Assembly (NCBI GenBank): GCA_013115135.1
Contig: JABANP010000459.1
Span: 1 to 42,382, forward strand
Direction of reading: 5' to 3'
DNA: 42,382 bases
Origin: Perkinsus olseni
Taxonomy: Eukaryota; Perkinsozoa; Perkinsida; Perkinsidae
Shown here piece by piece: positions 33,146 to 42,382 of the stretch. The notes below the pieces were generated by a model, which worked only from the letters and a program-made list of their open reading frames with translations, searched no databases and was not told the DNA's origin. Made by a program: the position numbers and the translations under genes. Position 1 is the first letter of the stretch; each line of letters opens with the position of its first letter.

Positions 33146-35841
33146 TTATTCTTTAGCGAATTTATCAACCATCACCTCGTTGCGGACCCGCTTGTATTCA
33201 GCAGCATTGAAAGCACTGTCAGTGACTCTTGCATATTCCTCGAACAAGGCAGTCTGAGAACAACAAACTTCAACCGGCTGCACCAGGGCGGCCCACCTTC
33301 CACTGTTTCCATTTCTTATCATCTTTATTAAGTATCGCCAACGCCATCTCCGTCTTAGTGATCGTGCAAGCGTCCTTCAGCTTGAAGTAGATACGGAAAA
33401 TCAGTCTCTCTTTGTAATGTTGCAGAAACCTGCCAAATTCAATATACTCGACCATGGGCCAGCAGTGCTCACTGATAGTCCTCTGAGTTTTTCCGACAAA
33501 CTCTTCCCAAATGAAACCAATTGTCTACCATCCACCGCCGAACTTCCTCAACTTTCTCGTCTACCTCAACATCATCGTCGTCGGAGGTGTCGCTAGACGA
33601 AGAGCGTTCAATTGGGATGACACCCACTTCTGCTTTCGGTGACATCAACGGTGCCACTCCGTAGCAACGATACCAACTGAAGACAGAACACTAGCCAGAG
33701 CCGCGATGCCTTCCATATCGTGCTCACTATTTGATATCGCCTTCCCACACTCGCCTAGAGTCGCACATTCGCCCATTCAGACGGGCGTCTAGTTTCCATC
33801 GTCGCTGATTGCAGGCGAAACAGCGATCCTCCTCTCTGAGGGCACGACAAAATGCCGACCGTTGGGATCGAACCCACGCCCTCACCTTCTCAGCAGTCTC
33901 GTGCTCTCCTCGGTGGTCTGCGTAGGTCTACTGAGCAGATCGGGATAGAGATCGAGCCCTCGGCGGTAGAGACCTGCCCAGTCGAACTCCGGCGGAAAAG
34001 CCCTCTCCTGCTAGCGAAGCCAAAACTCTTCGAAAACTTCATCGAAAAGGTTTGGCCTCGCTTACATTATTTTCCAGCGGTTTATCCCACGACCCACACA
34101 AGCACTTCCCGTCCCTACCTCCATGATAGTCCCAGGCAGTCGTGCTCCTCGCCGCCCTCGCCTGCTCCAACTCCCCCTCAACTCGCTTCACCGACGCCGC
34201 GTATTTCTCATTCATCTGTGCCGTGGGCTCGCACAGAGAGACCGTCAAGTACTCCAAGTACTCGTAGAACGCCTGACAGGCCATAATTTCGTGGCGCAGT
34301 GACGGTTGCCCTCATCCTTGCTCACTATCTCAGGAGATCTGATCTTCGCCCCGACCGTAAGGCCAGCAGACTGCCGCTGACGTCTTCGTTCCTCGTCCAT
34401 CTTCTCGTCGACTAGATGGTAGACAGCCACATCGGGCGCCGATTCATCGCCACCTACACGCCAGCGAAATTTTCCCGATTTTTTTCGAGAAAAAATTCCG
34501 GTCGCCCATAAAAAGGAAGAAGGGGTGTGGGAAGTAGGGAGGTGCATCATACAGCAACTGAGATTTTTCCAGAATTCCACGATACGCCAGGGTCAACTCA
34601 AGATTCTTCCAGAATTCCACGATACGCCAGGGTCAACCTAAGATTCTTCCAGATTTCCACGATACGCCAGGGTCAACCTAAGATTCTTCCAGAATTCCAC
34701 GATACGCCAGGGTCAACCTAAGATTCTTCCACAATTCCACGATACGCCAGGGTCAACCCAAGATTCTTCCAGACTTCCACGATGCGCCAGGGTCAACCTA
34801 AGATACTTCCACAATTCCACGATACGCCAGGGTCAACCTAAGATTCTTCCAGAATTCCACGATACGCCAGGGTCAACCTAAGATTCTTCCAGAATTCCAC
34901 GATACGCCAGGGTCAACCTAAGATTCTTCCACAATTCCACGATACGCCAGGGTCAACCTAAGATTCCTCCAGACTCACTTGTCCAACCACCGGCGGCCTC
35001 CTCGTCCTCCTCAGAAGTATCATCATTAATAAAGTCATCATCATCAGTCAAGAAGCTGTCGTCGTCGGACACCGGCTTATCATTACGTTTACTCGCCAGC
35101 TTCCTCAACTTGAACTCTCCCTTCACTTCGGATACCGACAGTCGCCTGAAGGAGACACCGACTGGAAGGCGTTGATGGTTGAAAACCAACAGTAGGGGAG
35201 AGGTGGACGATGTGGACCGGCACCAGACCAAGGCAACCCGCTAAGACTTTCTAGACGACGAATCATGACAATCGTCTAATTCTAGCGGCCAAGAGCGTTC
35301 TCCTTTCAAGAGGCGAAAAACACGTCGAGCTGATCTGCATCGGCCCCCCCCACACCGATCAACATGCCCGGGAATCCACAGGTTACGACGCTTCAGGGCC
35401 TACCTCGGTGACCCATCTCCCTGCCGTCGCCGCTTGGCGGGTGGGGTGTGGTGTGCTGCATTGGAAGCCCCAGAAAAGCTGTCCTCGTCGGAGGCGGATG
35501 ACGACGAGGACGAGGATCTGCCAAGATACGGCACATGGCTGAACCGCGATGATTTTCTATTGTTATCAACCTCCCAGTGGCGTAACCCTCCGATAACGTC
35601 TTTGGACGATTTCACGAAGGAGTGGTACGAAAACAACAAGCCAACCACTAGAAGCTTCGCGATTAAAACCATTGGACTTATCATCTCCCATTTCCCTGAC
35701 CCACCTCTCTTCGCCAGAAAGCTCTTCGTCGCTTCTCCCTGCCACTAAGCTGCCTTTCCTAAGACGCCGCTTCTGTGGTGACTGCCTTGAGTCGTCCGGG
35801 CTGGATGATGGCGTTCTCTTCAACAGGCGTCGCTTGGGCAT
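33146..35841 (-). CDS. DUF4211-domain nuclear protein (complete, copy B)
   Basis: Ten exons on the minus strand: 35705-35841, 35404-35517, 34979-35145, 34326-34453, 34066-34272, 33886-34010, 33728-33835, 33473-33676, 33297-33429, 33146-33253. All phases fit, 476 aa. The N-terminus is basic (MPKRRLLKR, KRRLRKG, AKRRR: likely nuclear localisation) with Ser runs. Then come the acidic stretch DDDDFINDDTSEEDEE that typically opens DUF4211, a helical region with FYEYLEYL, the Cys pair CFACN (Cys298, Cys301) followed by RLNGRMYDS, and HLGRVCRKNSEDYQFLQHY (about 384-401), matching the family's 'f.lGr.Ca.R...h.l.H' block. DUF4211 proteins are nuclear and poorly characterised. Six of the nine introns are 43-55 bases. 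Confidence 0.8.
33836..34325 (-). repeat. Motif-bearing short introns in the DUF4211 gene
   Basis: Intron 33836-33885 (50 bases) contains the T-arm core GGGTTCGATCCC on the gene strand and the following ACGGTCG typical of a tRNA 3' end. Intron 34273-34325 (53 bases) contains AATTTCGTGGCGC at 34285-34297, on the strand opposite to the gene. The copy A equivalents are 17712-17761 and 18149-18201. Confidence 0.75.
34565..34964. repeat. 40-bp minisatellite, 10 units, intronic (copy B)
   Basis: Ten 40-base units, the same family as 18441-19000, in intron 34454-34978 of the DUF4211 gene. The intron is exactly 160 bases (four units) shorter than in copy A. The order of variant units is conserved, so the difference comes from loss or gain of units at the start, at a GATTTCC unit and at the end. 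Confidence 0.95.
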
Positions 35842-36485
35842 CCGAGGTCGATGCTAAACTTACTCAAAAAAGCTTGTCAGAGACATCACAGATATGCCAT
35901 CAATCTGTTGCATCCTGTTCTCCGGCCTGTTCCTTCCCACCCATCACCGCTGTGGTGACACGCTCCGCTTTACTCACTATAGACTCATCCTCGCCCAGCC
36001 GCCATACGTCACGCAGCGTGACGCCTGGCCAGGCAGGAGGGGTAGTCATACTGCCAAGCTCTGTTTCGAGCGTACTATCAGTGGGGCAGTGTAGCCCTCA
36101 AGCTGCTTTATCAGGTCTGGGCCACCTTACCCGACACGACCGGTGAGTAAAGTGCCCGGCTCTTCAACGACCACTTGGTGGCCCAGACGTGATCCCGGCT
36201 GGCCAGGAAAGTTCATTCTTCGACACTCATAGAGGGACTCGGAAAGTTCCTAATTTTCCTTCCCGATTTGGCAAGAGCAAGCCTGCGAGAAAGCGTCGTA
36301 CGGGAGGGCGTCGGGTCCCCGTGAGGGCGGGTGGGAACCCCTGCAGACCAAACGCGTTCTCGATAAAAATTCCGACTCGGCCAAAAGCACGAGAATGGCT
36401 CGCCCCAGAAAAACAGAGCCGCGCCCGCTGCCCGAAAATTTCCTTCCACTTTCAAGTTTGCCAAATTCCGCACATTTGTCAAACT
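35842..36485. other. Single-copy stretch upstream of the DUF4211 gene
   Basis: No confident gene. It should contain the DUF4211 promoter (minus strand). I see no clear core element. Confidence 0.35.
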
Positions 36486-36722
36486 ATGCGACTAACGATC
36501 GTTCTCCTGGGCTGTCTGAAGTGGTCTGTTGACGCCGCGGCCAGCACAAGCTCAGTGAGCGGCACAGAGCTCACTTTCGGGAAAACGGCCGCGGCTGACA
36601 CCTACTCGGGAAGGAAACTGCGACGCCCTGGGTGCGTGGCCATGGATGGGGAGGTGCGATTGGGGGACACGCTGGAAGAGAAAAAATCGACGGTTGAATT
36701 GCCGGGTGTTTTTCTCTTTTAG
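36486..36722 (+). CDS. Possible small secreted protein
   Basis: An ATG at 36486 opens a 78-codon frame beginning MRLTIVLLGCLKWSVDAAAS, which has the shape of a signal peptide. The rest is polar and matches no family. The same frame is open for 99 codons upstream, so the start is uncertain, and splicing to other exons is possible. Confidence 0.3.
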   Translation: MRLTIVLLGCLKWSVDAAASTSSVSGTELTFGKTAAADTYSGRKLRRPGCVAMDGEVRLGDTLEEKKSTVELPGVFLF

Positions 36723-36903
36723 AGAGTCGTCGGCTACGTCGAGTACAGCATCTCGTCAAAAAATAAAATCTCAAAGTAAGACTGCCAGAGCTGGGCGTCT
36801 TCCCGAAGGTCTCCAATGATTCTCAGAAGTCTGGCGAGACCCGTGGAGAAGCCCCAGACAGACGACGACGATGACGCCATTGGTGACGATGATGTTTTCA
36901 TGA

Positions 36904-37468
36904 GTCCCGAGGAAGAAGAAAAATGGCAAAAAAGACGATGATGCCGCTTTCACCAGCGAGGCCAAGATTGACAATTTCAACATGCGCTCGTCGTGGCGGT
37001 CCAAGTTGTCCCAGCTTTTCAAGTACTGTCAGAAGCAAGTAAGTATACTCGCCAGGAGACTAGCGCGATCGATCTTTCAGATCGTGCGCAACAACCCACA
37101 AGTTGGTTCAATTTACATCCGCGTCAAGACGCGAGATGAGGACGCGGTGAAGCAAGCAGGTTTCAAATTGGAAAACGGTGAGGGACACTGGACGACACGC
37201 CTGTCCTGAGAGTTCTATGGGGTCCGTTGTGGGTTGCATCCTGACTTCATTCCGCCGGGGTCACCTCGCGGAGACCCGGGTTTCGGTGATCTGGTTGGCG
37301 TGAAGGCGGCTGAGAGGCCAGCAGGCCGCGTCGCAGCTATTGGAAAGAAGAAGGATCCGCGTTCTAATCTCGCGCTCTGTTTTTTCTTCAGGAAAAAAGG
37401 AGGGTGAGAGCTCTCAGTACAAGTACGTCCCCACGAAGGAAGATCGCCAGACTGCGTCGAAAAAGTGA
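36904..37468 (+). CDS. SRP14-like protein (tentative), 5' end unresolved
   Basis: Three exons join in frame: from about 36904 to 37038, 37081-37177 and 37392-37468, with introns of 42 and 214 bases. The frame is open back to a stop at 36901; an ATG lies at 36982 but the true 5' end may be an upstream exon. The product has KLSQLFKYCQK followed by VGSIYIRVKTRDED, resembling the 'fl.eL..lf.k....GSvyitlKr' start of SRP14, the Alu-domain subunit of the signal recognition particle. It ends in a Lys-rich tail (SKK). The similarity is short and the length is below the family norm, so the name is tentative. Confidence 0.4.
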
Positions 37469-38685
37469 AGAAAAACGGTTATTGGTGAGCTTATGGATTC
37501 CCACATGAATGCTGTCTGCTGTTGCTGTGAATTCTGAAAACTCGTGCTGTTGCCTTCCGAGTTATGATAATGATGAGTTTACTTTCCCTTGTCAAGGAAC
37601 GAACGTCTTCATTCTACACCCGAACCCTCCCTGATGCACAGCCAGGCCGGAGGGGAGGGCTCCCAGCGTATTGCATAGCAGCAAAAACATAAAACCAGAT
37701 AACCCATCTGAGGGGAGAACACCTGCGTACTTCCATTTCGTGGACCTGGACCAGGGCGATCCTACTACTCCCCGGCAAAGGACAGGACTTCATGCCTTCA
37801 ACGCTTCCCTTGGTATGTGACGCTGAACTTCCGATTGGCCCGGCTACGACGAGTATTGCTGCTGCAAAGCCTTGATGGCTGATGGCAATTGGACCCCCAT
37901 CGCCTTACGTCATATCATAATCATCTTCACGACCCCTACGCGCTCCTGTACGAGCGCGTCTGCGTCCTTCGCTTCTAATGGGCGATCAGCTGCCATAGAC
38001 TTTATAACTGGAGACTCTCAATGAGCCCAGAGTGCCGATATCTCCGTCTATTCGTGCTCTTTGCCTGTTGTACTTGTACGAGTATTTAAACTCATAATTC
38101 TCAGGGATGCCAGTGAATTCAGAACTAGCTCTGAACAGCTGCCAAACTCTTCCATGACTCCTGCTGTATTATATTATTATCACTAGTACTCAATGCCATA
38201 CCACAACTTCCACAACTTTCACCGTGGTGCACGCTCAGTCTGTCAACCCCAAAAGCTTCTCTCCAAGTCCGTAGACATCCACCTGATACGTCCCTTCAAC
38301 CACGACTATTAGAACTCCCTTAAAGGCGATCCAATCGTCAACCCTCACGATTCCGTGAAAAAGCGATCCCCGGGAAGAACGCCGGCCTAGGGACTGTCCC
38401 TCTCAGAACACCGCACTGTCTACATAACACAATCGGACCGTGTGATGACTAGCTCCTAGCTTGCCGTTATTGACCCCGGTTCTCTCGACTATCTACTCTA
38501 CCTCGTCCACTGTGAGCCCAACCTACGACTACAACGAAAGTAGAAAAAAAAAGATATTTTTCTCGTAGGGGCGAACAGGTGAACCTTAGTGAGAAGGGTT
38601 TGAATAGAGACAACCCGAATTGAAACCCAGTACGGCAGCATGTGACCGAACTAATTTCGTGGCGCGCGGGAACGCTCCAACTCAC
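37469..38685. other. Spacer with possible last exon of the EF-hand-like gene
   Basis: No gene found from 37469 to about 38500. The region 38508-38650 may hold the last exon of the minus-strand EF-hand-like gene. AATTTCGTGGCGC lies at 38653-38665, just inside the intron that starts at 38685. Confidence 0.4.
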
Positions 38686-39265
38686 CTCCTCATCCCCACT
38701 GTATCCCATTTCTTCAAGCATTCTTTCAAAATCCTTCGCGCTGCGCTCATCATCAGAAGATACCAAGGCGGAGCGAAGCCTCGCCAACGACACAATGTCG
38801 CTCGGGGGTCCGCTCGGCACCTCTGAGGAACTAAGCATCCCCACCCATAATTTCGTGGCGCGCGAAATATCGCCTACCGTCGAGGTGGGAGGCGTCCAAA
38901 AGCTTGAGGGCCTCCTGAATCGAGTCGAACATGTCCATCGAGTGGCACCCGAGAGGCAACAGCTCCTCACACACAACGTCAAGGGCCTTGTCGAAATTCA
39001 AAGAATGAATCTGAAAGAAGGCGGAGCGAAGCTCTGCCGAGTTTCGGGCTGACGCAGTACACAAAGTTTATACAACTAATTTTGAAGTGGCCACTTCGTC
39101 GTCTACCTTCCGATTTTCCAATTTTTCCATCAGTTTTCTCAGCTGCTGTTCACTGGGACAAAAGCCAGCCAATCTGGCAAAATGACCGAGGCTCGTCTCC
39201 ACTTGAAGGACCCCGCTCCTACGAATGAGTGTTCCATTTTTGCCCTTAGGTGCACACAGATTCAT
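38686..39265 (-). CDS. EF-hand-like (calmodulin/myosin-light-chain type) protein, 3' end unresolved
   Basis: Exons 39107-39265, 38878-39010 and 38686-38822 join in frame from ATG 39263-39265. Three regions follow the spacing of EF-hand proteins: GVLQVETSLGHFARLAGFCPSE, then FDKALDVVCEEL with SIQEALKLLD, then ARLRSALVSSDDERSAKDFE with MLEEMGYSGDEE. The Ca2+-binding loops lack most acidic ligands, so at most weak binding is expected. The 55-base intron 38823-38877 contains AATTTCGTGGCGC (38849-38861). The 96-base intron 39011-39106 contains GGCGGAGCGAAG (39020-39031). The next donor is at 38685 but its acceptor is unclear (38651 or 38585), so the C-terminus is not defined. Confidence 0.5.
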
Positions 39266-39348
39266 GGAGATGATATCTCCGTGATTTGAAAACCCATATA
39301 AAAATGATACGATATTTCTAGATTCAAGAATTTTAACGAATGCACGAA

Positions 39349-39828
39349 CCCCTCAGAAAGGCACGTCGGTGATGCTGGTCTTACTAAGCCGTACTGTGGT
39401 AGGCGTCGGACTTTAAACTCGCACGCAGATGAGCTGTCAATGATAAAAGAATTAGAAAAAAGATGAATATCGGAAATAATTTGGAAAAAAAAACAAATAG
39501 CAATGTTGATACTAATATACGAAGTTTTTATCCACATGTACCGGAGTGAGTCGAAGCCACAGCGACTAGATGATCTGTTATTGGCGCAGTTCCCACCTTC
39601 CCTCATCCAAGAAGTTGAAAGCAAGTCGGCACTGTTGCAGCTGTGACTCTGATAGGCTTTTTCGACCATTAGCCATGCTTCGAGAAACGAGCTTTGGCTC
39701 GGTGAACAGAACCCACTTAGCAGGCTGGCAGCCCTAATCCCCCTCAGATGGTACGTCGGTAATGCTAATCTGACTGAACCGTACTGTCTTAGGCGTTGAA
39801 CTTTAAACTCACACACACTTCGAGCTGA
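39349..39828. repeat. Pair of diverged direct repeats, about 85 bases
   Basis: 39349-39434 and 39739-39828 share CCCCTCAGA, TACGTCGGTAATGCT-like text, CCGTACTGT, TAGGCGT and CTTTAAACTC in the same order and direction, 390 bases apart. The DNA between them is AT-rich. No coding function is apparent. Confidence 0.7.
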
Positions 39829-42156
39829 GTCAAAAATTTGCTTCGCTCCGCCGTTTTGCCTAACCCAACTCGAAAATAACAACAACGCTGAACAACATGG
39901 ACGAATGAGTTGAAGAGTGGGAAGGGTCAGTTTCGGCCTCCTCGGCAGCGTGCTGATCGCAACCCGATAGCGCTCCTCGATCTCATGGGGATACTGGTAG
40001 ATTCCGTGAAGCCACTACTCCGACCTGCCGAGTACCTGGATCAACCTAAGATACGCCGACACCAGCACCCACGGGAACGACAATTCTCAGTTAGTCTTTC
40101 AGCTGCGCACATATCCTGTCCAAAGCGCTGGGTTGGTATCTTAGGTCGACGCGTGCTCTCCACGCTGAAGTTGGATTCCTTCCGGCCTTGAGTACACACT
40201 AGCGTTGTGACGCACGAAACGAAAGTCAAAATTCCAACCAAAAAATGCTGCCAAGTTCCACACCAAAATAGATCTCAGAATCAACCAAGTTTTGGGGAAA
40301 TATGGAAAACCCATCTCGCATTTCACAAGGCGAAAGCCAAATTTGGCAGACGAAAGACGCGTGAAAAAACAAAAATGGTTATCCTCACTCATTGCGTACA
40401 GATCCAAATAAAAGTATTAATATTATCAATAATTACCATAGTTTTATCTTAATATTCATAACTGGAAATTTATGTAGTTGCAGATGTACTATTATATGAT
40501 ACTAGATATCAATATAAGAAGCGTAGTCAGTTCTTCTCCCCTTCGAAATGACGTCACGACCGCCTGCTCGCTTCCTCTGCATTTTACGGTAACCAATCAG
40601 CAACGGTAAGACAAACTCAAACTGAAAAAGCGCTCAACTTTTCCGTCTTCACCGTGACGGTTGGAAGAAGAAGCCACTCCCGTTATTCTGCGATTGACCA
40701 TGATCAACTTAAGATACCACTTCGAGCTATCCCTGGATATCTTTCTTCCTACCTTGGGCAAGCATAAAGCCAATATTTATCACCAGTTACAAAATTCGAT
40801 CGATAAAGATTCCCCTTGTCGAGCATCCAGGTCGGTACCCCTGCAGCTGCCGTACCGTAACAGGGCCGCTTCCCAGAGGACCGCCGAGGATCTCGCCATA
40901 CTCCGATATTTTCGCGGCGCGCGAAATCTGAGGTGAACAATCCCATTTTTCACGACACCAGAGCGGTCACGCACAGCGAAGAAATGTCTTTTCGATGAAA
41001 ACGGTTTCAGATTCACTTCGTATCGTTATAACTCCTACCACTATCGTTTTCCCAATAGCAGCAAGGACCCCGTGAGTACTTCGCCCAAACAGGGAGTATC
41101 TTTGGTTGACTCTTGCGCACCTCGAGAAGCCAGAGAAATATTAGAAAAGTTTCCCATAAAAAATTATTATCCGGAAAAATTTCCGTCGAAAAATGACATT
41201 CTGAACCACCTCTAATGAATGAAACAGAGTCACGGCCCAACCCATCATGAAGCGGCTTTGCAAATCAGAATTCCTGAAGAGCGAAAAACCTTTGCAGTGC
41301 GCTACAGGATACTCCACCTCAGGATCATACCTCCCGTGGTACATATTCCTACGCTAGCCTGCGGATGATAAAAAGACAACGGACTGGATTCCAGACGGCT
41401 GGGATTGTACTCTCAGGCAGGCGCTCCCAAACACGACTGGAGCCGATAGTCCACACCCGGCAGCCCACCTTGGGGCCCTCATCATCGGTGAGCAGCAGCA
41501 GACACGGCATTCTGATCTCGGCCCCACCGCCACGGCCAGTCACTGTCCACCTCAGTCGACGGACGATGGATGAACATGGGAGAAGAAGAGGGCATCGACA
41601 GACGGTAAAACTTGTTGCCTTCGACGAGGATCATCAAGAATAACATCACATCACGCCACTCGGAGCATCACGACGACGATTGTAGTCTTGCATACCGAGT
41701 GATGTTCAATAGACTGCTGTCTCGCCTGAGCTCGAAGACCATCCCCATAATCCTCGGCGTTAAATTCAACTCTGGGAGGGCTCCCAAGATCCCGGAAAGA
41801 CAACCGGCCATTGACCTAACCTACGGTACCATGCTCGTCGGCCCTCTTCAACCCCCTCACTTGAACGAAATGAACGACAACCTCCTCGCCAGCTATTCCT
41901 TAACGCTCGCAAGGAAATTTTCCCCGGTCTTTTTCCGTCAACATTCTCAATACCAACTTTTCCGAAACTCGGATGAAGACGAACACCAGGGAGAAGAATC
42001 CATCCCCTCACAGTTATCATTACAACCAGAACACCGGCAAATGTGAAACGATTATCGGAATAAACCGGCGGAATAATTAGCGCCTCGTAAAACGGTATAG
42101 TATAGCCTTCAGCGCTGCTAATAAAAGCCCTCATGAATCGACAAGGTCATCACCTT
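39829..42156. other. Right flank without confident genes
   Basis: AT-rich around 40370-40520. A CRE-like TGACGTCA lies near 40549. Frames on the plus strand at 40661-40936, 41365-41643 and 41612-42046 (144 aa) are open, but I recognise no domain and cannot link them by splicing. A TTTCGCGGCGCGCGAAAT palindrome-like segment near 40908 resembles the AATTTCGTGGCGC family. Confidence 0.35.
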
Positions 42157-42382
42157 CTACTTATTCTTCTCACCAACCTTCTTATTACTGTCAAGTTTCT
42201 TAAAGATACTACTGAAGAACCCCCCAAGATACCACTGGTCAGGATGCCTGCTCGGGAAGGTTGGACCCTCCTTCCGAACCGGGGCCACATCAGAGCTGTT
42301 CAACGACGATGAGGCGGGCCGAGCAGCAGCGGTTGGCGCGTTGGTCGATCGCGGCACGGCAGCGGGCACCTCTACGGCGGCA
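42157..42382 (-). CDS. 3' end of a gene running off the right edge
   Basis: The minus strand is open from the window edge to TAG at 42157-42159. The sequence is Ala/Ser/Pro-rich, then WYLGGFFSSIFKKLDSNK and a Lys-rich end. It looks like the disordered tail of a larger protein. No family recognised. Confidence 0.4.
   Translation of the reverse strand, partial: AAVEVPAAVPRSTNAPTAAARPASSSLNSSDVAPVRKEGPTFPSRHPDQWYLGGFFSSIFKKLDSNKKVGEKNK

Noticed and set aside
32956..33168. Minus-strand frame containing KSLPGFEPGLSRPQRDVL
   Set aside because: This is the conceptual translation of the tRNA-His relic on the other strand, a common artefact.
35434..35748. Plus-strand frame with an acidic DDDEDEDLP stretch as a separate gene
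   Set aside because: It is the complement of DUF4211 exons 1-2, whose phases join exactly on the minus strand to the rest of the gene.
1..42382. Spliced-leader RNA gene or leader sequence as proof of a dinoflagellate/Perkinsus origin
   Set aside because: I found no convincing match by eye, so the taxonomic suggestion rests on gene content and intron style only.

Overview
This is nuclear DNA of a eukaryotic protist with compact, intron-rich genes. Most introns that can be placed by reading-frame continuity are 43-57 bases long with GT..AG ends. The gene set (an intronless secreted pepsin-like protease, a chitinase-like GH18 protein, a TerD-family protein, a DUF4211 nuclear protein) and the intron style make me favour an alveolate such as Perkinsus or a dinoflagellate relative. 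That assignment is an inference and not proven by the sequence.

Layout. Positions 1-4149 hold no gene I can defend. The core is a tandem duplication. Copy A is about 4642-19200 (14.6 kb) and copy B about 19222-35164 (15.9 kb). Each unit carries, in order, a multi-pass membrane protein gene (+), a TerD-family gene (+), a basic coiled-coil gene (+), an A1 aspartic protease (-), a GH18-like gene (+), a long gene-poor stretch, a tRNA-His relic (+) and a DUF4211 gene (-). The duplication ends lie inside the two outer genes. The upstream copy therefore keeps the whole membrane gene but only the 3' part of the DUF4211 gene, and the downstream copy keeps the whole DUF4211 gene but only the 3' part of the membrane gene. 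Copy B also has about 2.9 kb between its GH18 gene and the shared gene-poor segment where copy A has about 0.7 kb; it includes a broken third aspartic protease. From 35842 to the right edge the DNA is single copy, with an SRP14-like gene (+), an EF-hand-like gene (-), two related direct repeats and the 3' end of a gene leaving the window.

Exon models were built by hand. The DUF4211 (10 exons, 476 aa), TerD (12 exons, 343 aa), coiled-coil (5 exons, 253 aa) and GH18 (3 exons, 347 aa) models each close in frame over every junction, which is strong internal support.

The most interesting signal is in the introns. Short introns of unrelated genes share sequence with each other, often in opposite orientations. 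One family carries AATTTCGTGGCGC, a second carries a tRNA T-arm/B-box core, a third shares GCGTTGAGAAATTG, and weaker families share GCTTCGCTCCGC or AAATCGATC. This is what intron-generating mobile elements (introners) would leave. A second odd signal is that several of the differences between copies A and B are short hairpin-forming insertions.
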